A DNA stretch of 64,000 nucleotides. Source: an uncultured Cohaesibacter sp. (lineage in GTDB: Bacteria; Pseudomonadota; Alphaproteobacteria; Rhizobiales; Cohaesibacteraceae). The notes beneath the pieces were generated by a model. That model searched no databases. It saw only the letters and a list, made by a program, of their open reading frames with translations, and was not told the DNA's origin. Shown piece after piece: positions 51,636 through 59,657 of the stretch (positions are counted from its first letter, which is position 1; the number at the start of each line of letters is the position of its first letter). Where the stretch lies: assembly GCF_963682185.1 (NCBI RefSeq), contig NZ_OY821667.1:4849501-4913500 (forward strand), in the 5' to 3' direction. Both the position numbers and the translations under genes were made by a program.

Positions 51636-52622
51636 ATGTCTGCTACAGCACTCTTGGCTTTGCCGTTTATCGCAGCCAATCAGAATCAGAAACACGTTAC
51701 CCATAACGAAGCCTTGCGGATGTTGGACGCGCTTGTGCAGCTATCCGTATTGGATCGCGATTTGACAGCACCGCCTGAAGATCCAAGCGAAGGCGCGCGC
51801 TATATCGTGGCCGATGGGGCAAGTGATGCATGGGCTGGATGGGATGGCAGCATCGCAGCTTATCAAGATGGGGCATGGATTGAGTTTGTGCCTTTGACCG
51901 GTTGGCTTGCGTGGTTGGAAGATGAAAGCACGCTGCTTATGTATGACGGGGCGGACTGGTCGGATTTTTTAACGGAAAGCGTCGGTGTTGCTCTGGCCGG
52001 TGGTCTCTTTGACATGATCGGGATCAACGCCACGGCGGACGCAACCAACCGGCTTGCTCTTTCCTCGGCGGCGAGCCTTTTCAACCATGCCGGAAACGGT
52101 CACCAAATCAAGGTCAACAAAGCGGCGGAAACGGACACAAACAGTCTGTTGTTTCAAACAAACTGGTCAGGCCGTGCGGAAATGGGCTGCGCTGGTGAGG
52201 ATGACTGGTCCATCAAGGTTAGCGCGGACGGGGCAAGCTGGCTTACGGCTCTTTCTATCGATAGCGCAACGGGCCTTTTGAAAGGCCTTAATTGGGTTGG
52301 TGATGTTGTTGACGGTGAGCTTGGGGCTGTCATTGAAAGCGGAACCAACACAAATGGAACCTATGTACGCTTTGCTGATGGGTTGCAAATCTGCACGTCT
52401 TTGGTGACCTCAAGTGCAAGCACTTATGTCATTTGGACCTATCCGGCTGAATTCTATGGCGCGGCGGAAAATGTGATGATGGGAGCGCGGGGCTTAACAC
52501 CTTATCACGCGCAGCCCAACGGCTCGGGCTCAACGTCAACCATTGCCGTGAATTGTTGGGATCTGAGCGGCACGCGCGTTGAAACTGACATTACCGTTTT
52601 TGCAATTGGGCGTTGGAAATAG
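51636..52622 (+). CDS. DUF2793 fibre/head-spike-like protein (prophage copy)
   Basis: 328 residues, DUF2793 domain in the first 180 (LPFIAANQNQKHVTHNEALR, then ARYIVADGASDAWAGWDG and GAWIEFVPLTGWLAWLED). In alphaproteobacterial phages and GTAs such proteins form tail fibres or head spikes (GhsA-type) that bind the recipient surface. The C-terminal half (WSGRAEMGCAG, FADGLQICTS, VNCWDLSGTRVET) is the putative receptor-binding end. Very similar to the copy outside the prophage starting at 60918. Starts at the ATG five bases after a hairpin. Confidence 0.85.
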   Translation: MSATALLALPFIAANQNQKHVTHNEALRMLDALVQLSVLDRDLTAPPEDPSEGARYIVADGASDAWAGWDGSIAAYQDGAWIEFVPLTGWLAWLEDESTLLMYDGADWSDFLTESVGVALAGGLFDMIGINATADATNRLALSSAASLFNHAGNGHQIKVNKAAETDTNSLLFQTNWSGRAEMGCAGEDDWSIKVSADGASWLTALSIDSATGLLKGLNWVGDVVDGELGAVIESGTNTNGTYVRFADGLQICTSLVTSSASTYVIWTYPAEFYGAAENVMMGARGLTPYHAQPNGSGSTSTIAVNCWDLSGTRVETDITVFAIGRWK

Positions 52623-52630
52623 GGGCTATC

Positions 52631-52978
52631 ATGCAAATCAATCTTATCCCACAAAGGCGCAATGATGCGCTTGAATTGTCTTTTGCCGATGATGTGTTGA
52701 CCATCAATGGGGATGCTCTGGACTTGTCGGGCATTCCAGCCGGGGCAACCTTGCCGATCGATGCGGTGGATTGTAAATGGCTGACCTCGGATATCGAGCG
52801 CGATGCGGACGGGGTGCTTTCCCTCTCTCTCATTTTGCCGCTTGGCTTCATTCCCGACCCAACAACAGACGAAGCAAAAGCGGTGCTCTATCCCGATCCT
52901 TTGGAGGTGACCGAAGAGGGCGCAATCACATTACCAAGCTACGAAGCAACGGGGGCAACAGATGACAATAACGGTTGA
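52631..52978 (+). CDS. Small phage protein paired with DUF2793 (prophage copy)
   Basis: 115 residues beginning MQINLIPQRRNDALELSFAD; clearly related to the 112-residue product that follows the other DUF2793 gene (MKINLVPQRRDDALTLYCAG). Predicted soluble and beta-rich. Function unknown; conservation of the pair suggests a chaperone, connector or second spike component. Its end overlaps the next gene by 17 bases. Confidence 0.8.
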   Translation: MQINLIPQRRNDALELSFADDVLTINGDALDLSGIPAGATLPIDAVDCKWLTSDIERDADGVLSLSLILPLGFIPDPTTDEAKAVLYPDPLEVTEEGAITLPSYEATGATDDNNG

Positions 52979-53387
52979 TCTAAGCCAGCTTGTCACGGCT
53001 GAAACCAAGGCCAGCACGGCGCTTGAAGCGGCAAAGGCCAAAGCTCTAGCCACAGTGACCGACCAAATCAGCGCGGCGCGGGGCGTGCTGATGACTGACT
53101 TGATTGGTCAAGAGATGATCTATTTGGCCAAAGAGCAAGAGGCGAAAGACTGGCAGGCCACAGAGTCGCCAGACCTTGCCGATTTTCCGCTTATGTTTGC
53201 TGAGGTGGGCATAACCGCCAGCACAGCGGATGACCTGGCCACGCTTTGGCTCACGATGGCCAACCAATGGCGACAAACGGCGGCAAGCCTTGAAGCGATC
53301 CGGCTTAAATCAAAAAGCGATATCAAAAGTGCGGCGAGCGCTGAAGCGGTGCAAAGTGTGGTTGATGCCATCGACTGGCCTGCTTAA
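52962..53387 (+). CDS. Hypothetical phage structural/assembly protein
   Basis: 141 residues, largely helical and Ala-rich; N-terminus TITVDLSQLVTAETKASTAL followed by a long helix is like small tail-fibre assembly proteins that sit after fibre genes. No precise family recognised. Overlaps the preceding gene; a 70-base spacer with a hairpin follows. Confidence 0.65.
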   Translation: MTITVDLSQLVTAETKASTALEAAKAKALATVTDQISAARGVLMTDLIGQEMIYLAKEQEAKDWQATESPDLADFPLMFAEVGITASTADDLATLWLTMANQWRQTAASLEAIRLKSKSDIKSAASAEAVQSVVDAIDWPA

Positions 53388-53423
53388 GCCAGCCTGAGAA
53401 ATCAACCAAGCCAAACCGGCCTT

Positions 53424-53456
53424 TACCCTCGGATTGATCAAATTCAACCGAGGGTA
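53424..53456 (+). promoter_or_regulatory. Leader hairpin hiding the ribosome site of the endolysin gene
   Basis: TACCCTCGG (53424-53432) and CCGAGGGTA (53448-53456) are perfect nine-base arms, with an inner TTGA/TCAA. The right arm contains GAGGG, the Shine-Dalgarno candidate for the ATG at 53462. Same design as the structure before the DUF2793 gene. Confidence 0.6.
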
Positions 53457-53461
53457 ATTTT

Positions 53462-54211
53462 ATGTCTAAAAGGGAAATCAAGGCCATCCAGAAGGCACTC
53501 AAGGCAAAGGGCTTTTATAGCGGGGCTATCGACGGATTGCGCGGGCGGCTGACTGACAGAGCAATCATCGATTTCAAGCGCTCTATTGGCTATCGGGCGC
53601 GCTCTTATGTGGGGCCACTCACAAAGGCCGCTCTGTTTGACGGGCGCGTCGACATGGTGACTGCAGGCCGGACCAAACGAGAAAAGGCCATTGCGGCGCT
53701 GGATGAACCAAAGTGGCTTCAGGTGGCGCGCTCTTATCTGGGCTTGCGCGAATATAAGGGCAACCGGCATAACCCTAAAATTCTGGAATGGTGGCTTAAA
53801 ATCCGCATGCCTTTCACCGATGACGAAACCCCATGGTGTGCGGGCTTTGTTGGCGGGGTGCTGGAAGAATGCGGGATCCGCTCGACCAGATCGGCGGGCG
53901 CACGCTCTTACCTTTGGCAAAATTGGGGCTTGCGGCTGAGTGGGCCTTGTGTGGGCGCTGTGGTGGTGTTCTGGCGGGGAAGCAAGACAGGCTCAAAGGG
54001 GCATGTTGGTTTTGTGGTCGGGCGTGATCAGCATGGCAATCTGATGGTGATCGGCGGCAACCAAGGGGACGCGGTGACAATCCGGCCATTCTCGACAGAC
54101 CGCGTCTTGTCCTATCATTGGCCTGAAGATGATATCCCATATAGTGGGGGCGGCTTTGATAGTTTGCCGCTTGTCAACTCGGATGGAACGCTTTCAACCA
54201 ACGAAGCGTAA
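53462..54211 (+). CDS. Endolysin: peptidoglycan-binding plus TIGR02594/CHAP-like domain
   Basis: 249 residues. N-terminal peptidoglycan-binding domain (1-65, IKAIQKALKAKGFYSGAIDG) followed by a cysteine-peptidase-like domain (about 80-220) of the TIGR02594 type, with catalytic Cys in DETPWCAGFVG and His in SKGHVGFVVG. No signal peptide, so it would depend on the holin encoded next. It degrades cell wall at lysis. The tail of the gene extends past the fold with a Gly/Ser-rich end. Confidence 0.87.
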   Translation: MSKREIKAIQKALKAKGFYSGAIDGLRGRLTDRAIIDFKRSIGYRARSYVGPLTKAALFDGRVDMVTAGRTKREKAIAALDEPKWLQVARSYLGLREYKGNRHNPKILEWWLKIRMPFTDDETPWCAGFVGGVLEECGIRSTRSAGARSYLWQNWGLRLSGPCVGAVVVFWRGSKTGSKGHVGFVVGRDQHGNLMVIGGNQGDAVTIRPFSTDRVLSYHWPEDDIPYSGGGFDSLPLVNSDGTLSTNEA

Positions 54212-54287
54212 AAAGATATCAACGGGGCGGGAAGCCGTGAGACTCTTTGTGGGAAGGTTTTTACAACTCACAAATGGAGCACGTTTC

Positions 54288-54767
54288 ATGACTTCCCGAC
54301 TTTCATTTTTTCCAGCCCTTGCCATTGGCCTTGCTATGGCTTGCATGTGCGCGGCACCGGCCAGCGCGGCCACTATCGACTTTTCCCCTCTCACGTCCCT
54401 TGCAAATGATGTCATGCAGACTGTTGTCAGTCTGTTGGCCTCTGTGATCGTCGGCGGGGCCGCGTGGGCGGCAAAACGCTGGTTTGGGCTACAGGTGGAC
54501 GCCAAACAGCGCGAAAGCCTGCATGGGGCCATAGAGCGCGGTATAAGCAGCGCCCTTGATGCCGCTCTTAAAAGGCTGGATGGCAAAACCACCCTTGAAA
54601 TTGACAATGAGGTGATCGCGCAAGTCGCAAACTATGTGGTCAAGCTGAGCCCTGACGCGGTGAAATACTTCAAGCTGACACCGGACAAGCTGGCTGACCT
54701 GATCACGGCGAAACTCGGTGAGCGTTTCTTGCTCGATGCGGACATTGACGCGCAGCCAAGCGCATAA
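54288..54767 (+). CDS. Probable holin
   Basis: 159 residues. N-terminal hydrophobic segment with signal-like features (LSFFPALAIGLAMACMCAAPASAA), a second membrane segment (about 42-60, VVSLLASVIVGGAAWAAK) and a helical tail with KQRESLHGAIERGISSALD, recalling phage holins of superfamily 6. Located between endolysin and spanins, where a holin belongs. ATG chosen with GGAGC upstream; upstream frame overlaps the endolysin end. Confidence 0.65.
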   Translation: MTSRLSFFPALAIGLAMACMCAAPASAATIDFSPLTSLANDVMQTVVSLLASVIVGGAAWAAKRWFGLQVDAKQRESLHGAIERGISSALDAALKRLDGKTTLEIDNEVIAQVANYVVKLSPDAVKYFKLTPDKLADLITAKLGERFLLDADIDAQPSA

Positions 54768-54785
54768 TCCGGGAGGGCTGGCGGC

Positions 54786-55007
54786 ATGTGGGAATGGATC
54801 ATAGGCGCGTTGCTTGGCTTTCTGGGTGAGCTGTTGCGCTCACTTTATGCCGACTATACCGCCAGCCAATCCAACGAAGAGATTGGCCAGCTCAAAGAGC
54901 AAAAGGCCAATCTTGAAAAGCAACTCATTATCAGCAAGCAGGCGCAAGCCATAAGGGACAAGGTGAATGCGGAAACTGACCTTAACGTTCTTATTGACGG
55001 GCTTTAG
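54786..55007 (+). CDS. Inner-membrane spanin-like protein (Rz type)
   Basis: 73 residues: N-terminal membrane anchor (about 3-21) and a coiled-coil periplasmic tail (SNEEIGQLKEQKANLEKQLI). This is the plan of an i-spanin. The next gene, a lipoprotein, starts inside its 3' end in another frame, as Rz/Rz1 pairs do. Preceded by GGGAGGG. Confidence 0.7.
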   Translation: MWEWIIGALLGFLGELLRSLYADYTASQSNEEIGQLKEQKANLEKQLIISKQAQAIRDKVNAETDLNVLIDGL

Positions 55008-55245
55008 CCTGTTGCTGGCGGGCTGTGCTTCGCAGACCATCACGATAGACAGCCTGTGCGAAGCACAAGCCGTGCCTGTCTCGCCAGAAATCAAGGCGCA
55101 GTTGCGCGCCTGGCTAACGCCTGAAGGCAAACTCAAAGCCGATGCACCCAAGGGTGCGGCGGCATTCCTTAAAAGCCTGCGGGCTAACAATGACCTTATC
55201 AAAAGCAATTGCAGCAAAGGGGCAGGTGATGACGACCGAGATTAA
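54967..55245 (+). CDS. Outer-membrane spanin-like lipoprotein (Rz1 type)
   Basis: 92 residues with a lipoprotein signal peptide: LLLAGC puts the acylated Cys at residue 20. The mature part is short and helical. Overlaps the i-spanin gene by 41 bases in a different frame, the usual Rz/Rz1 embedding. Together they would disrupt the outer membrane at the end of lysis. Confidence 0.72.
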   Translation: MRKLTLTFLLTGFSLLLAGCASQTITIDSLCEAQAVPVSPEIKAQLRAWLTPEGKLKADAPKGAAAFLKSLRANNDLIKSNCSKGAGDDDRD

Positions 55246-55420
55246 AGATTTGGTCTATATCGGGGGAATCGTTGTGGCCGTTGCGGGCTCTCACTTCATG
55301 CTACGCGCCCGCGTCATGGTTCTGGAAGAACGCATCAAGGGCTATTCCGAGGCCATGAAACGCATTTTCGAAAGCCTGAGCCGCATCGAGGAAAAGCTAG
55401 ACGGGAAAGCGGATAAGTAA
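55229..55420 (+). CDS. Small membrane protein of the lysis cassette
   Basis: 63 residues: one hydrophobic segment (about 8-24, VYIGGIVVAVAGSHFML) and a helical tail (IKGYSEAMKRIFESLSRIEE). Overlaps the spanin lipoprotein gene by 17 bases. Could be a second holin or antiholin; not identifiable. Last gene before attR. Confidence 0.6.
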   Translation: MTTEIKDLVYIGGIVVAVAGSHFMLRARVMVLEERIKGYSEAMKRIFESLSRIEEKLDGKADK

Positions 55421-55531
55421 GGGAGGTAGGTGCAAAAAAGGTGTGCCGACTTTTGTGCGGAAGATATGCACGGTCTGTTCTTCCAGTTCCGCTTTTTCCG
55501 GTTGCTTACTCTATTGAATTATCAGAGAAAT

Positions 55532-55578
55532 TTTGGCTGGGGATCCTGGACTCGAACCAGGACCGACGGAGTCAGAGT
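55532..55578. repeat. attR: 47-bp repeat within tRNA-Gln
   Basis: Identical to the attL copy over 47 bases and extending exactly from just beyond the tRNA 3' end into its anticodon arm. The flanking base differs on each side, so the limits are sharp. Confidence 0.92.
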
Positions 55579-55607
55579 CCGCTGTTCTACCATTAAACTA
55601 ATCCCCA
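55534..55607 (-). tRNA. tRNA-Gln (anticodon CUG)
   Basis: 74 nt including encoded CCA. Acceptor TGGGGAT pairs with ATCCCCA, discriminator G; D arm GTTTAATGGTAGAAC; anticodon arm GCGGA-CTCTGAC-TCCGT gives loop U33-CUG-A37; T arm CCTGG-TTCGAGT-CCAGG. Complete gene, so integration of the element did not break it. It is the target of the element, whose DNA lies on its 3' side. Confidence 0.93.
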
Positions 55608-55974
55608 GTACAATCAATGGCTTGCGCCAAAGCTTTAAAGAAGCGGTAGAACGTTGTAATTTAACGTTGTGCGGGGTTTCTATCCCCCCCGAGCACGGGC
55701 GTCAAGAGGGGTTTTTGAAAAAGGTGTGACAGTGGACGGTTTTTGCTTTTTTCCCACAGGAGCTTCAATCGCGCTTTTGGTTATGGTGGGATTGGCAAAA
55801 TTCTCTCTAGCCCTCGAAAGCGCAGGGAATGGGCCAAAAGGAGCGGTTTGCGAAATGCAATTCGTGGCTTGCCCTTTGGCTTGAGGCTGCTAGACTAGAG
55901 GGGACAACATAATTGAATCACAAGCTGCGCGCCGTGATTTGTCCTCATGATTGCAGCGCAGCAGGAGACAGATA
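55608..55974. other. Spacer between tRNA-Gln and ppx-like gene
   Basis: About 365 bases. The promoter of the minus-strand tRNA should be near its left end. Short open frames here have no ribosome site or family features. Nothing else seen. Confidence 0.4.
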
Positions 55975-57894
55975 TTGGCACAAGATGGTGGCGAGCCCCC
56001 AAACGGGGGCCGTGCATCTGCTGGCCTTAGACGTGTGCATAGAGGGAAGAGTGGATCTGATCGCAATAGATCCATCTCAGCCGGGGAAAAAAACACGGTA
56101 CCTGTCGGTATAGCTGATGACGGGCCTGAGACATCAGGCAAAGCCCGTTCATCGCATAATACTGAGCAACAGGGGCACTCTGCTCATAGACAGGCAGAGG
56201 GCTCCAATGGTCAGCAGCAAAAGCGAAAAAGGCGTCGCTCGCGCTCCCGCAAGAAAAGAGACAATGCTTCGGGGGCAATGGTTTCGCAAGAGCGCCAGAA
56301 TGCGCAGCCAGAGGCTAAACACTCCCATGAAACGGATGAATTCCGTTCCATGCAAGGGAAACGTGCGCCCGAAGTTTCATCCGACAATGGGAATGCTTCA
56401 GGAAAACAGACCGGTCGTTCGCAATCCGAAACGGATCATGGCGAGAGCGACCGTGATCGATCGTCTGGTCACCTCAATCAGAGCCGCAAATCCTCTCGAC
56501 GCAAAAGACGCGGGGGGCGGGGCAATGATGCGTCCAGGGTGCCCAGTGGAGCAGGTCAGCGTAGTGAGGTAAAGTCCACTCCGACGCCCGCTCATGGAAT
56601 TAAAGCGGCTGATCAAGTTTCTAGCGTCAACAAGGCCGATGGGGCAAAGAAAGACCTGAATGGGGCAAAAGGTGCAAAGTCTGTGCCTCACTCCGCGCCG
56701 AAATCCCAGTCAAGACCGCATCAGGCGACGCACTCCCATGCTCCTCACTATGCCAGTGGCGGCGAACCATATGCTGCATTGGATCTGGGCACGAATAACT
56801 GCCGCTTGCTCGTGGCTGAGCCTTATGGCCAAAGCTTCCGCGTGGTGGATGCCTTCTCGCGTATCGTGCGCTTGGGGGAAGGGCTGTCTCAATCCGGCCG
56901 GTTGAGTGAAGAGGCGCAGGACCGGGCCATAGCCGCGTTGAAAGTTTGCCAGTCCAAGCTTAGCTATCGCTCCGTCAAACGGTTCCGATTGATCGCCACT
57001 GAAGCCTGTCGGCGAGCAGCGAATGGTGGAGCTTTCCTTCATCGCGTGCAGCGTGAAACGGGGTTGCGTCTGGAGATCGTGGATCGGGAAACAGAGGCGC
57101 GTCTGGCTGTTTCCGGCTGCGCATCACTGGTTCATCCGGAAGCTGATGGCGTTGTGCTGTTTGATATCGGAGGCGGATCGTCTGAAATCGTCTGGCTGGA
57201 TCTTGATCCGCTGTCAGAAGAGGGCGTTGTGCATCCTGGCGAAAAACGCAATCGACAGACGCGCCGCGCCATGCGGCATCTGTCAGAGCGTATACGCTGC
57301 TGGGCTTCGCTTCAGGTTGGCGTTGTCACCTTGTCGGAGAAGCACGGTGGTAAAGTCGTTACCCGTGCCCACTTTGAAACCATGGTGGAAGAAGTGCGCG
57401 GCATGCTGGGGGATTTCGAAGAGCGTGATGCACTTGCGAAGGCCATCGAAACCAAGCATATCCATATGCTCGGCACATCGGGCACAGTGACCACACTGGC
57501 CGGGGTGCATTTGGGGCTTGAGCGCTATGATCGCAGGCAGGTTGATGGCACATGGCTGACGGCAACCGAATTGCGGGATATGATCGGACGCGTGCTCGAC
57601 ATGAATTTCCAGGAACGGATGAATAACCCTTGCATCGGTGCTGATCGCGCCGATCTGGTTTTGGCAGGTTGTGCCATTCTTGAAGCCTTTCACAGGGAAT
57701 GGCCCTGTTCGCAGCTGCGCGTTGCCGACAGAGGCTTGCGCGAGGGCATTCTGATGGAAATGATGATTGATGATGGCGTCTGGAACCCACAATCCAATCA
57801 GGCCGGCAAGAAGACATCGGGCAAGAAAAAGCGTTCACGCCGCAGGGGAAGCCGGGGGCATCGTGGCGGGCATGGGCGTGCCAAGACTACATGA
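55975..57894 (+). CDS. ppx: Ppx/GppA-family exopolyphosphatase/guanosine pentaphosphatase
   Basis: About 639 residues. The first 265 are low-complexity, basic and Ser/Gln/Lys-rich (KRKRRRSRSRKKR, SSRRKRRGGRGND), then the actin-like Ppx/GppA core: YAALDLGTNNCRLLVAE, ATEACRRAANG, DIGGGSSEIVWLD and GTSGTVTTLAG. A second basic tail ends the protein (KKKRSRRRGSRGHRGGHGR). Hydrolyses polyphosphate or pppGpp. The start is taken as TTG, with AGGAG seven bases upstream; a TTG at 55951 is also in frame. The long arms are unusual and may bind RNA or polyphosphate. Ppx versus GppA cannot be decided. rlmE follows. Confidence 0.88.
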   Translation: MAQDGGEPPNGGRASAGLRRVHRGKSGSDRNRSISAGEKNTVPVGIADDGPETSGKARSSHNTEQQGHSAHRQAEGSNGQQQKRKRRRSRSRKKRDNASGAMVSQERQNAQPEAKHSHETDEFRSMQGKRAPEVSSDNGNASGKQTGRSQSETDHGESDRDRSSGHLNQSRKSSRRKRRGGRGNDASRVPSGAGQRSEVKSTPTPAHGIKAADQVSSVNKADGAKKDLNGAKGAKSVPHSAPKSQSRPHQATHSHAPHYASGGEPYAALDLGTNNCRLLVAEPYGQSFRVVDAFSRIVRLGEGLSQSGRLSEEAQDRAIAALKVCQSKLSYRSVKRFRLIATEACRRAANGGAFLHRVQRETGLRLEIVDRETEARLAVSGCASLVHPEADGVVLFDIGGGSSEIVWLDLDPLSEEGVVHPGEKRNRQTRRAMRHLSERIRCWASLQVGVVTLSEKHGGKVVTRAHFETMVEEVRGMLGDFEERDALAKAIETKHIHMLGTSGTVTTLAGVHLGLERYDRRQVDGTWLTATELRDMIGRVLDMNFQERMNNPCIGADRADLVLAGCAILEAFHREWPCSQLRVADRGLREGILMEMMIDDGVWNPQSNQAGKKTSGKKKRSRRRGSRGHRGGHGRAKTT

Positions 57895-58028
57895 ATGCCT
57901 TTTGCAAGAGACCATGAGCGCCTATATGGGTGCAAGAGATAACTGGATCAAACCGAAATGTAGCGGCGATTGCGAACCATATTGGTTCCGCCGCCTTTTC
58001 GTCTAATGAAACAATCGGAGCCTTGACG

Positions 58029-58760
58029 ATGGCTAAAAAATCCGGCGGTGGAGAGGGGCGTGACAGCCGCGGCCACCGCGTTGAAAAGGTAAGGGTCAAA
58101 ACGGCCCGTGGGCGCAAAAGCTCTTCCACACGCTGGTTGCAACGCCAGCTGAACGACCCTTATGTGCAGCGCGCCAAGCTGGAGGGCTTCCGGTCGCGCT
58201 CGACCTTTAAATTGATCGAAATGGATGACCGCTTCCAGTTTCTGAAACCGGGCATGCGGGTGGTTGACCTTGGCTGTGCGCCGGGCGGATGGTGCGACAT
58301 CGCTGCGCGCAGGGTGCAGTCCAACAGCGACAACCCACTGGTGGTGGGTATCGACTATCTGGGTATGGATCCTCTGCCAGGTGTGACCGTGCTGCTTAAA
58401 GACTTTCTGGATGATGATGCTCCACAGATGCTGATGGATGCGCTGGGGGGGCACAAGCCCGATATCGTCCTTTCGGACATGGCCGCGCCAACGACGGGCC
58501 ACCAACAGACAGACCATCTGCGCACCGTGCATCTGTTTGAAGTTGCAGCCCTGTTTGCCAAGGAAAACCTCAAACCGGGCGGCGTATTTCTTTCCAAGGT
58601 ATTCAAGGGTGGCACCGAGCATGAAATGCTCGCCGAGTTGAAGAGGGACTATCAGTCCATCGCTCATATCAAGCCACCGGCAAGCCGCAAGGAAAGCCCT
58701 GAAATGTATGTGTTTGCCAAGGGCTTTCGTGGTCAATCCGCACAGGATGACGAGGAATAG
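58029..58760 (+). CDS. rlmE: 23S rRNA (uridine-2'-O)-methyltransferase RlmE
   Basis: SAM-dependent methyltransferase (FtsJ/RrmJ) that modifies U2552 (E. coli numbering) of 23S rRNA during late 50S assembly. Catalytic tetrad Lys61 (RSTFKLIEM), Asp150 (VLSDMAAP), Lys190 (FLSKVFKGG) and Glu225 (KESPEMYV); the last three have the same spacing as in E. coli. SAM motif [11 protein letters not shown] at 78-88. A basic N-terminal arm of about 30 residues is typical of alphaproteobacteria. Frequently adjacent to ppx in this class. 243 residues. Confidence 0.95.
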   Translation: MAKKSGGGEGRDSRGHRVEKVRVKTARGRKSSSTRWLQRQLNDPYVQRAKLEGFRSRSTFKLIEMDDRFQFLKPGMRVVDLGCAPGGWCDIAARRVQSNSDNPLVVGIDYLGMDPLPGVTVLLKDFLDDDAPQMLMDALGGHKPDIVLSDMAAPTTGHQQTDHLRTVHLFEVAALFAKENLKPGGVFLSKVFKGGTEHEMLAELKRDYQSIAHIKPPASRKESPEMYVFAKGFRGQSAQDDEE

Positions 58761-58767
58761 GACGCCC

Positions 58768-59280
58768 ATGGATGTGGAGATCAAGCCGTTTGCGAAGGAG
58801 AAAGGAGACGCACTTTGCGCCTTTCTCAAGCAATGCTGGCTTGATACCTACATCAATGAAGTGGGGCGCTGTGCGACGGAAGGGCTGATCCGCAGCATGC
58901 TGGAAGATGGTATTCACTCGCTCGTGCCCGGGCGGGATGAAAAAGCCTATCTCGCCTCTATCGGAGCCCGGCTCGTTGGTTCCATCATCTGTGCCCATCG
59001 GCATCATTTTCTCTATGTCTGGGGGCTTTATGTGGCTGAGGACATGCAAAGGCGCGGCTTGGGCTGCGGCCTGCTCGATCGCGCCATGATGGGGCTACAC
59101 GTTGATACGATTGTCGAAGTGAGCGTGTTGCAGGCGAGCAAAAAGGCAAGAGCTTTTTACGGCAAGCTTGGTTTTCGTCAGGTGGGTGAAGCGCACCATG
59201 ATATGGGAGCGGGAAATCCGGTTGCTTCTCTCATTCTGCAAGCTCCGGTCGCTCATATCCGGCAAATTGCCTGCAGCTGA
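58768..59280 (+). CDS. GNAT-family N-acetyltransferase
   Basis: 170 residues. GNAT fold with acetyl-CoA motif region LYVAEDMQRRGLGCGLLDRA (Q/R-x-x-G-x-G/A, about 90-109) and the C-terminal ASKKARAFYGKLGFRQVGE typical of the family. Substrate unknown. Starts seven bases after rlmE and likely shares its transcript. Confidence 0.88.
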   Translation: MDVEIKPFAKEKGDALCAFLKQCWLDTYINEVGRCATEGLIRSMLEDGIHSLVPGRDEKAYLASIGARLVGSIICAHRHHFLYVWGLYVAEDMQRRGLGCGLLDRAMMGLHVDTIVEVSVLQASKKARAFYGKLGFRQVGEAHHDMGAGNPVASLILQAPVAHIRQIACS

Positions 59281-59657
59281 AATCCTCTGTTTACGAGCAA
59301 ATATTGAACGATAAGCATTTTTTCTCACCTCGAGTGATCCATCCTTTGCGCTGCTGCGTAGAGAGACCATAAGAAAAGTGAACCCAGACTTATCGCTCCG
59401 TTTCCCTGTGCTCTCGGTGTCCCCACACTTCTGAGAGCATGGTTGAAGCGGAGCAATTATTTGGGGCCTTTCGACACAGCACCTTTTGATCGAATTCAGT
59501 ATTGCGATAATTTCATGTATTTTTACGCATCAGTGGTGCATATGGCCGGACGCATTGCTAAAATTGGATATCCGGCGCGCGAACCATACGGTGCAAGATG
59601 ACCTTTTACACCGACGTGCGACCTTTAAATAATCTTGACCGAGATGAGGACCACACC
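59281..59657. other. Spacer before hemH
   Basis: About 375 bases, no gene. An inverted repeat TGCTCTC (59409-59415)/GAGAGCA (59433-59439) with inner GTGT/ACAC may end the rlmE-GNAT transcript. The ferrochelatase frame is open back to an ATG at 59598. Confidence 0.4.

Larger units (their letters stand above)
35701..55578. mobile_element. Cryptic prophage/integrative element in tRNA-Gln
   Basis: About 19.9 kb between 47-bp direct repeats. Contents fit a temperate phage of the GTA-like siphovirus kind after a large deletion: early regulatory/replication genes, HNH nuclease, small terminase subunit, a piece of tail-tip protein, fibre-type genes, endolysin, holin and spanins. Not found: tyrosine or serine integrase, large terminase, portal, protease, major capsid or tape measure. 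At least five cargo loci of defence type interrupt the phage genes, and several of these are much richer in A+T than the flanks. Confidence 0.88.

Noticed and set aside
35748-55531. An integrase gene inside the element
   Set aside because: I looked for tyrosine (R-H-R-Y) and serine recombinase features on both strands and found none; the small phage proteins and the DnaA-like protein do not qualify.
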